The notes beneath the pieces were generated by a model, which was not told where the DNA came from, searched no databases, and was given only the letters and a program-made list of their open reading frames with translations. From DATKCN01 sp035513175 (GTDB lineage: Bacteria > Chloroflexota > Chloroflexia > Thermomicrobiales > CFX8), in NCBI GenBank assembly GCA_035513175.1, contig DATKCN010000146.1, positions 1 through 6,563 of the forward strand: a stretch of 6,563 nt of DNA. The letters are read 5' to 3'. Positions within the stretch are counted from its first letter, which is position 1. Each line of letters starts with the position of its first letter. Below are positions 5,436 to 6,563 of this stretch, one piece after another. Made by a program: the position numbers and the translations under genes.

Positions 5436-6383
5436 TCACGAAACACTGGAGAGGATGCGGTTGAGGACGGTCAGGTCGATATTCCCGCCAGACACGACAC
5501 AGGCGATCCTGCCCGTGCCTGCTCGTCCGGAGAGCGCGACTGCGACCGGACAGGCCCCGGCGCCTTCGGCCACGACGCGCTGGCGCTCGGCGAGCAACCG
5601 CACGGCGCCCTCCACCTCAGCGACGGTCGCGGACAGCGCGCCATCGAGCAGGGTCGACGCGAGCTCCCACATGCGTGGAAAAACCGTCGCGGCGCCGATG
5701 CCATCGACGAACGACGGGGTGTATTCGATGGTCTGGATCGACCCGGCCCGAAGCGAGGCGCCGAGCGGGGCGGCGGTCGACACCTCGGCGGCGTAAACGC
5801 GCGTGCCCGGCTTCAGCGCGCGGATGGCTGTCGCCACCCCGGACGCCAGCCCGCCGCCGCCGAATGGCACGACGACGGCGTCAACATCCGGCAGGTCCTC
5901 CAGGATCTCGATGCCAATCGTGCCGTTGCCGGCCATGACGCGGTCGTCATCGAACGCGTGCAGGAACGCGGCGTCCTCCAATCCGGGAAATGTGCGCTCC
6001 TGAAAGGTCTGCCACCAGCGGTCGCGGGATACGAGGCGCACAACGCCGCCCAGACGCTCGATGGCGCGCACCTTCGTCTCCGGCGCGTTGTCCGGGGCGA
6101 TGACGGAACAGGGCACGCCGAGACACCGCGCTCCGTAAGCCACGCCCTGCGCCATGTTGCCAGCGGACGCGGTCAGCACGCCGCGCGCCAGGGACTCGGA
6201 AGAGAGGGCTCGCATCGCGTTGTGCGCCCCCCGCAGCTTGAACGAACCGATGGGCTGGAGATTTTCAAGCTTGAGATAGATTTCGACGCCGTCAGTGTCC
6301 ACCTGCAAGCGCACGAGCGGCGTGCGCAGCGCGACCTCGGCGACGATGGGCCGGGCTGCCCAGATGTCGGCAATTGCTACCAT
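5436..6383 (-). CDS. Serine/threonine dehydratase, PLP fold-type II, no ACT domain
   Basis: A 315-residue protein with the hallmarks of catabolic threonine/serine dehydratases. Lys49 in GSFKLRGA forms the Schiff base, SAGNMAQG (73-80) is the substrate-binding loop, GGGGL (175-179) cradles the cofactor phosphate, and SGGN (298-301) places a Ser near the pyridine nitrogen. EGAGA (273-277) is also conserved. It should convert Thr to 2-oxobutyrate or Ser to pyruvate with release of ammonia. It lacks the C-terminal ACT-like domain of biosynthetic IlvA, so feedback control by isoleucine is not expected. The substrate loop has Met77 where most family members have His (SAGNHAQG), which may bear on specificity; serine racemase or hydroxyaspartate dehydratase are alternatives. 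The start is the ATG at 6381-6383, preceded by AAGAAAGG at the rather long distance of 11 nt. It follows the cyclase-family gene by 47 bp on the same strand and is probably in one operon with it. Confidence 0.92.
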   Translation of the reverse strand: MVAIADIWAARPIVAEVALRTPLVRLQVDTDGVEIYLKLENLQPIGSFKLRGAHNAMRALSSESLARGVLTASAGNMAQGVAYGARCLGVPCSVIAPDNAPETKVRAIERLGGVVRLVSRDRWWQTFQERTFPGLEDAAFLHAFDDDRVMAGNGTIGIEILEDLPDVDAVVVPFGGGGLASGVATAIRALKPGTRVYAAEVSTAAPLGASLRAGSIQTIEYTPSFVDGIGAATVFPRMWELASTLLDGALSATVAEVEGAVRLLAERQRVVAEGAGACPVAVALSGRAGTGRIACVVSGGNIDLTVLNRILSSVS

Positions 6384-6430
6384 GGCGGCGCGCGCCTTTC
6401 TTCAACGTCGTCGACAGATCGCACGGCGGT

Positions 6431-6563
6431 CTACGCGATGGCGATCGGAGCGATCGGGCTGCCGACGCCTCCTTCGAGCTTGAGTGGGGTTGCGACGAAC
6501 AGGAACTCGTGCACATGCTCGGCCGCCAGGGTTTCGAGGTCGAGGAATTCCAGCAGGTAGCCG
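6431..6563 (-). CDS. Cyclase-family protein (kynurenine formamidase-like), C-terminal end only
   Basis: Only the last 43 codons are in the window; the gene begins beyond the right edge. The visible end, EFLFVATPLKLEGGVGSPIAPIAIA with the stop at 6431-6433, fits the C-terminus of the cyclase family (PF04199), where a FxxxPLKxxGGxGSP segment closes the fold. The family includes metal-dependent kynurenine formamidases and other amidohydrolase-like enzymes. The metal-binding HxGTHxD motif would lie in the missing part, so activity cannot be judged. It is 47 bp upstream of the dehydratase on the same strand and likely co-transcribed with it. The segment is short but characteristic. Confidence 0.72.
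   Translation of the reverse strand, partial: GYLLEFLDLETLAAEHVHEFLFVATPLKLEGGVGSPIAPIAIA

Noticed and set aside
4927..5439. 170-codon minus-strand open frame antisense to the M42 3' end
   Set aside because: Low-complexity Arg/Ala/Ser-rich translation, overlapping a well-supported gene; long open antisense frames are expected in GC-rich DNA.
5204..5446. Small minus-strand gene with a GTG start overlapping the dehydratase stop (80 codons)
   Set aside because: The translation shows no recognisable domain, third-position GC is not clearly coding-like, no good ribosome-binding site was found, and it contains one of the hairpins. It is kept only as part of the description of the gene-free stretch.
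1..6563. Mobile element, CRISPR, toxin-antitoxin, phage or defence system
   Set aside because: No transposase, integrase, repeat array, target-site duplication or nuclease-type protein was seen on either strand; all confident genes are metabolic or metal-binding.

Overview
The window is GC-rich bacterial chromosomal DNA with Shine-Dalgarno-led genes, tightly packed on both strands. It reads as ordinary metabolic DNA. There is no rRNA, tRNA, CRISPR array, transposase or phage gene, and no sign of an undescribed defence or mobile system. The gene mix (soluble M20 and M42 metallopeptidases, PLP enzymes, a membrane-anchored CopC protein and a cyclase-family hydrolase) would suit a GC-rich soil or thermophile lineage such as Chloroflexota or Actinomycetota. 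That placement is a weak impression from protein style, not something the sequence proves.

Layout. At the left edge (2-562, +) is the 3' part of a gene for an exported CopC-domain copper-binding protein with a C-terminal membrane anchor. It converges on a three-gene minus-strand block read from right to left: an M20 dipeptidase (3714-2335), a class V PLP enzyme (2236-1040) and a small PaaI-type hotdog thioesterase (1047-622). The last two overlap by 8 bp. The first two are separated by 98 bp that contain a candidate internal promoter.

A 243-bp divergent intergenic region (3715-3957) separates this block from an M42 aminopeptidase on the plus strand (3958-5013). It holds a perfect 13-bp inverted repeat, a 15-bp palindrome and promoter-like hexamers, and is the most interesting non-coding part of the window. 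Downstream of the M42 gene, 422 bp without a convincing gene (5014-5435) carry two GC-rich hairpins, one near the end of each flanking convergent gene. The right part is a minus-strand pair: the 3' end of a cyclase-family (kynurenine formamidase-like) gene entering from beyond the window (6563-6431), then a serine/threonine dehydratase (6383-5436).

Functional reading (inference). The core looks like amino-acid and peptide catabolism. M20 and M42 enzymes would release free amino acids from small peptides. The dehydratase would deaminate Ser/Thr. The class V PLP enzyme and the cyclase-family hydrolase would act on amino-acid-like or amide/ester substrates. The thioesterase may relieve an acyl-CoA by-product. 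The copper protein appears unrelated to these.
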